Shown here: positions 28,670 through 29,721 of the stretch, piece by piece
Numbering within the stretch: the first letter of the stretch is position 1
How the letters are laid out: every line of letters starts with the position of its first letter
Source: a virus
IMG/VR virus record: IMGVR_UViG_3300046534_000285
Span: 1-29,721 of that record
Reading direction: 5' to 3' (one strand)
DNA: 29,721 nucleotides
Position numbers and translations under genes: made by a program
Notes under the pieces: generated by a model
What the model was told of the DNA's origin: nothing
Seen by the model: the letters and a program-made list of their open reading frames with translations, nothing else
The model's database searches: none

Positions 28670-28965
28670 TGGCAACAGCAAAAAAACGAGGGATGGGGAT
28701 AAAGACTTCTGTAAAGTCAGGTAACTTTAGAAAGACTAAGACAGGAGCTGGGATGACAACGAAAGGTGTTAAAGCTTATCGGAAAGCAAACCCAGGTAGT
28801 AAGCTTAAAACAGCTGTAACAGGAAAAGTAAAAGCAGGTTCTAAAGATGCAAAGAGACGTAAGTCATTTTGTGCTAGAAGTGCAGGACAAGCTAAGAAGT
28901 TTCCTAAAGCTGCTAAAGACCCTAATTCTAGACTTAGACAAGCACGTAAACGATGGAAATGTTAA
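28669..28965 (+). CDS. Basic DUF6321-like phage protein
   Basis: A 98-residue protein with more than a quarter Lys and Arg. It has GAGMTTKGVKAYRKANPGSK, LKTAVT, RRKSFCARSAGQ and a RQARKRWKC end. The G-M-T-x-K-G-V...NPGSKLKTAV...KSFCAR...RKRWKC order is frequent in phage proteins I associate with DUF6321. It probably binds nucleic acid or is packed with DNA. GGAG stands ten bases before the ATG. Confidence 0.72.
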   Translation: MATAKKRGMGIKTSVKSGNFRKTKTGAGMTTKGVKAYRKANPGSKLKTAVTGKVKAGSKDAKRRKSFCARSAGQAKKFPKAAKDPNSRLRQARKRWKC

Positions 28966-28967
28966 AT

Positions 28968-29177
28968 ATGGATGATTCAACGAAACACTTATTAGACTTC
29001 GCGTCTATATTCACAGCGGTAGGAACCTTATTAACATGGCTCCCTCACTTAGCTGCAATCTTCACTATTCTTTGGACCGGTATTAGAATCTATGAAACTA
29101 AGACTATTCAAAAAATGGTAGCAAACAGAAAAGCAAAGAAACACAAAGAGGCAGTTAACAATGCCCGCCGTAAGTAA
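28968..29177 (+). CDS. Probable holin
   Basis: A 69-residue protein starting MDDSTKHLLDFASIF, with a hydrophobic region from about 9 to 38 (FASIFTAVGTLLTWLPHLAA, then IFTILWTGIRIYE) that can form one long or two short membrane spans. It ends in a basic tail (RKAKKHKEAVNNARRK). Short N-terminus, hydrophobic hairpin and basic end are holin features. It would time lysis by opening the inner membrane. No endolysin is in the window. ATGs at 28953 and 28959 are other possible starts inside the preceding gene. Confidence 0.6.
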   Translation: MDDSTKHLLDFASIFTAVGTLLTWLPHLAAIFTILWTGIRIYETKTIQKMVANRKAKKHKEAVNNARRK

Positions 29178-29721
29178 GAAACAACAAAAGTTTATGCAGG
29201 CGGTGGCTAATAGCCCTAAGTTTGCTAATAAAGTAGGTGTCAATCAATCAGTAGGACAAGAATATACTAAGGAGAACAGCATGAAAACGAAGAAAATGAA
29301 TATGGGCGGTAGAGCTATGAATGACCGAGACGGCTCTGTAGCAATGGACCCTAAGATGCAAATGGCAATGGCTGCACAACAAAAACGAGCTGCTATGGGT
29401 GGTATGAAAAATGGTGGTGCTACTATGAAAGCTAAAGGTAAAACTATGGCAGGAATTAAAAAAATGAAAGCTGGTGGTAATACATCTCGCATGAATAGAA
29501 CAGAAGAGTTAGGTCGCGTTGATGCTGAGCGTGCTGATACTGCATCTGGTCGTCGTAATCTTAGCGCTGAAAAAAGCCGTATTAGAGGTGAGCTTGGTAT
29601 GAAAATGGGCGGAGCCACAGCTGATAAAATGGGTCGTGCTTTAGCTAAAGATAACAAAGGTATGTCTAAAGCTAAATTAGATGATGCAGGTGGTCGCGCT
29701 ATGATGAAAAAAGGCGGAGCT
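29161..29721 (+). CDS. DUF3008-like N-terminus with Met/Gly/Lys-rich region, partial
   Basis: The ATG at 29161 overlaps the holin gene, and the frame is open to the right edge (187 codons). The first 40 residues (MPAVSKKQQKFMQAVANSPK, then FANKVGVNQSVGQEYTK) resemble the start of DUF3008-type phage proteins. The rest is low-complexity: MGG, KMG, KKGGA and AMM units with many Met, Gly, Lys and Ala. An in-frame ATG at 29281 has its own AGGAG six bases before it and could give a shorter second product. Function unknown; possibly a virion-packed basic protein. The C-terminus is missing. Confidence 0.7.
   Translation, partial: MPAVSKKQQKFMQAVANSPKFANKVGVNQSVGQEYTKENSMKTKKMNMGGRAMNDRDGSVAMDPKMQMAMAAQQKRAAMGGMKNGGATMKAKGKTMAGIKKMKAGGNTSRMNRTEELGRVDAERADTASGRRNLSAEKSRIRGELGMKMGGATADKMGRALAKDNKGMSKAKLDDAGGRAMMKKGGA

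Noticed and set aside
29049-29657. Minus-strand frames opposite the holin-like and Met/Gly-rich genes
   Set aside because: They are mirror frames of the Ala/Met/Gly-rich coding sequence on the plus strand.

Overview
This window is part of an AT-rich genome of a tailed double-stranded DNA phage. The evidence is a compact capsid block on the plus strand (small and large terminase, portal, a GroES-like assembly protein, scaffold, major capsid protein), facing a long leftward arm of replication and recombination genes (gp2.5-like SSB, SNF2-type helicase, family A DNA polymerase, RecB/Cas4-like and VRR-NUC nucleases). Neither end is a natural terminus: both the first and last genes run off the window. 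No integrase, tail, RNA polymerase or tRNA gene is seen. The set looks like the short-tailed phages of AT-rich marine bacteria, but the tail genes lie outside the window, so the morphotype is an inference.

Layout. Positions 1-8927 (minus) hold the core replication/repair genes, packed with 1-4 base stop/start overlaps (TAATG, ATGA, GTGA). Among them are several tiny zinc-finger-like proteins, a 2-oxoglutarate/Fe(II) oxygenase, a DUF3310 protein and an HNH endonuclease. A bidirectional terminator at 8972-9005 separates these from 9037-11483 (minus), a run of small unknown proteins plus one 349-residue unknown. Positions 11522-14959 (minus) hold a MoxR/CobS-like AAA+ ATPase, a VWA protein with an HExxH metallopeptidase-like domain, a DUF3150-like protein and a 52-residue protein. 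Positions 15003-15793 have no gene but carry repeated TTCCAATGTTCCAA elements around an AT-only stretch, a good candidate for an origin or control region. Positions 15794-17996 hold four small unknown genes, separated by three related control modules (terminator, GCTCGC repeats, TATATAACTGGT-type motif, palindrome, sigma70-like promoter). Positions 17997-18489 are the divergent region between the arms. Positions 18490-29721 (plus) carry packaging, capsid and further virion genes, then a probable holin and small basic or glycine-rich proteins.

Two systems stand out. First, between the major capsid gene and the next virion gene lies a 23-codon gene (27199-27270) that reads as a complete PqqA, the peptide from which the cofactor pyrroloquinoline quinone (PQQ) is made, with the crosslinked Glu15 and Tyr19 in place. 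It has its own Shine-Dalgarno site and sits between two strong intrinsic terminators, like a self-contained 'moron' cassette. No other pqq gene is present, so the phage would supply only the peptide substrate to a host PqqBCDE pathway. This suggests a host that uses PQQ dehydrogenases, for example a marine methylotroph with PQQ methanol dehydrogenase. Second, seven copies of the palindrome GGGACTAAATAGTCCC stand just upstream of leftward genes between 8.9 and 17.4 kb, which looks like a shared regulatory or RNA-processing signal tying together the VRR-NUC gene, the AAA+/VWA/DUF3150 set and the small unknown genes.
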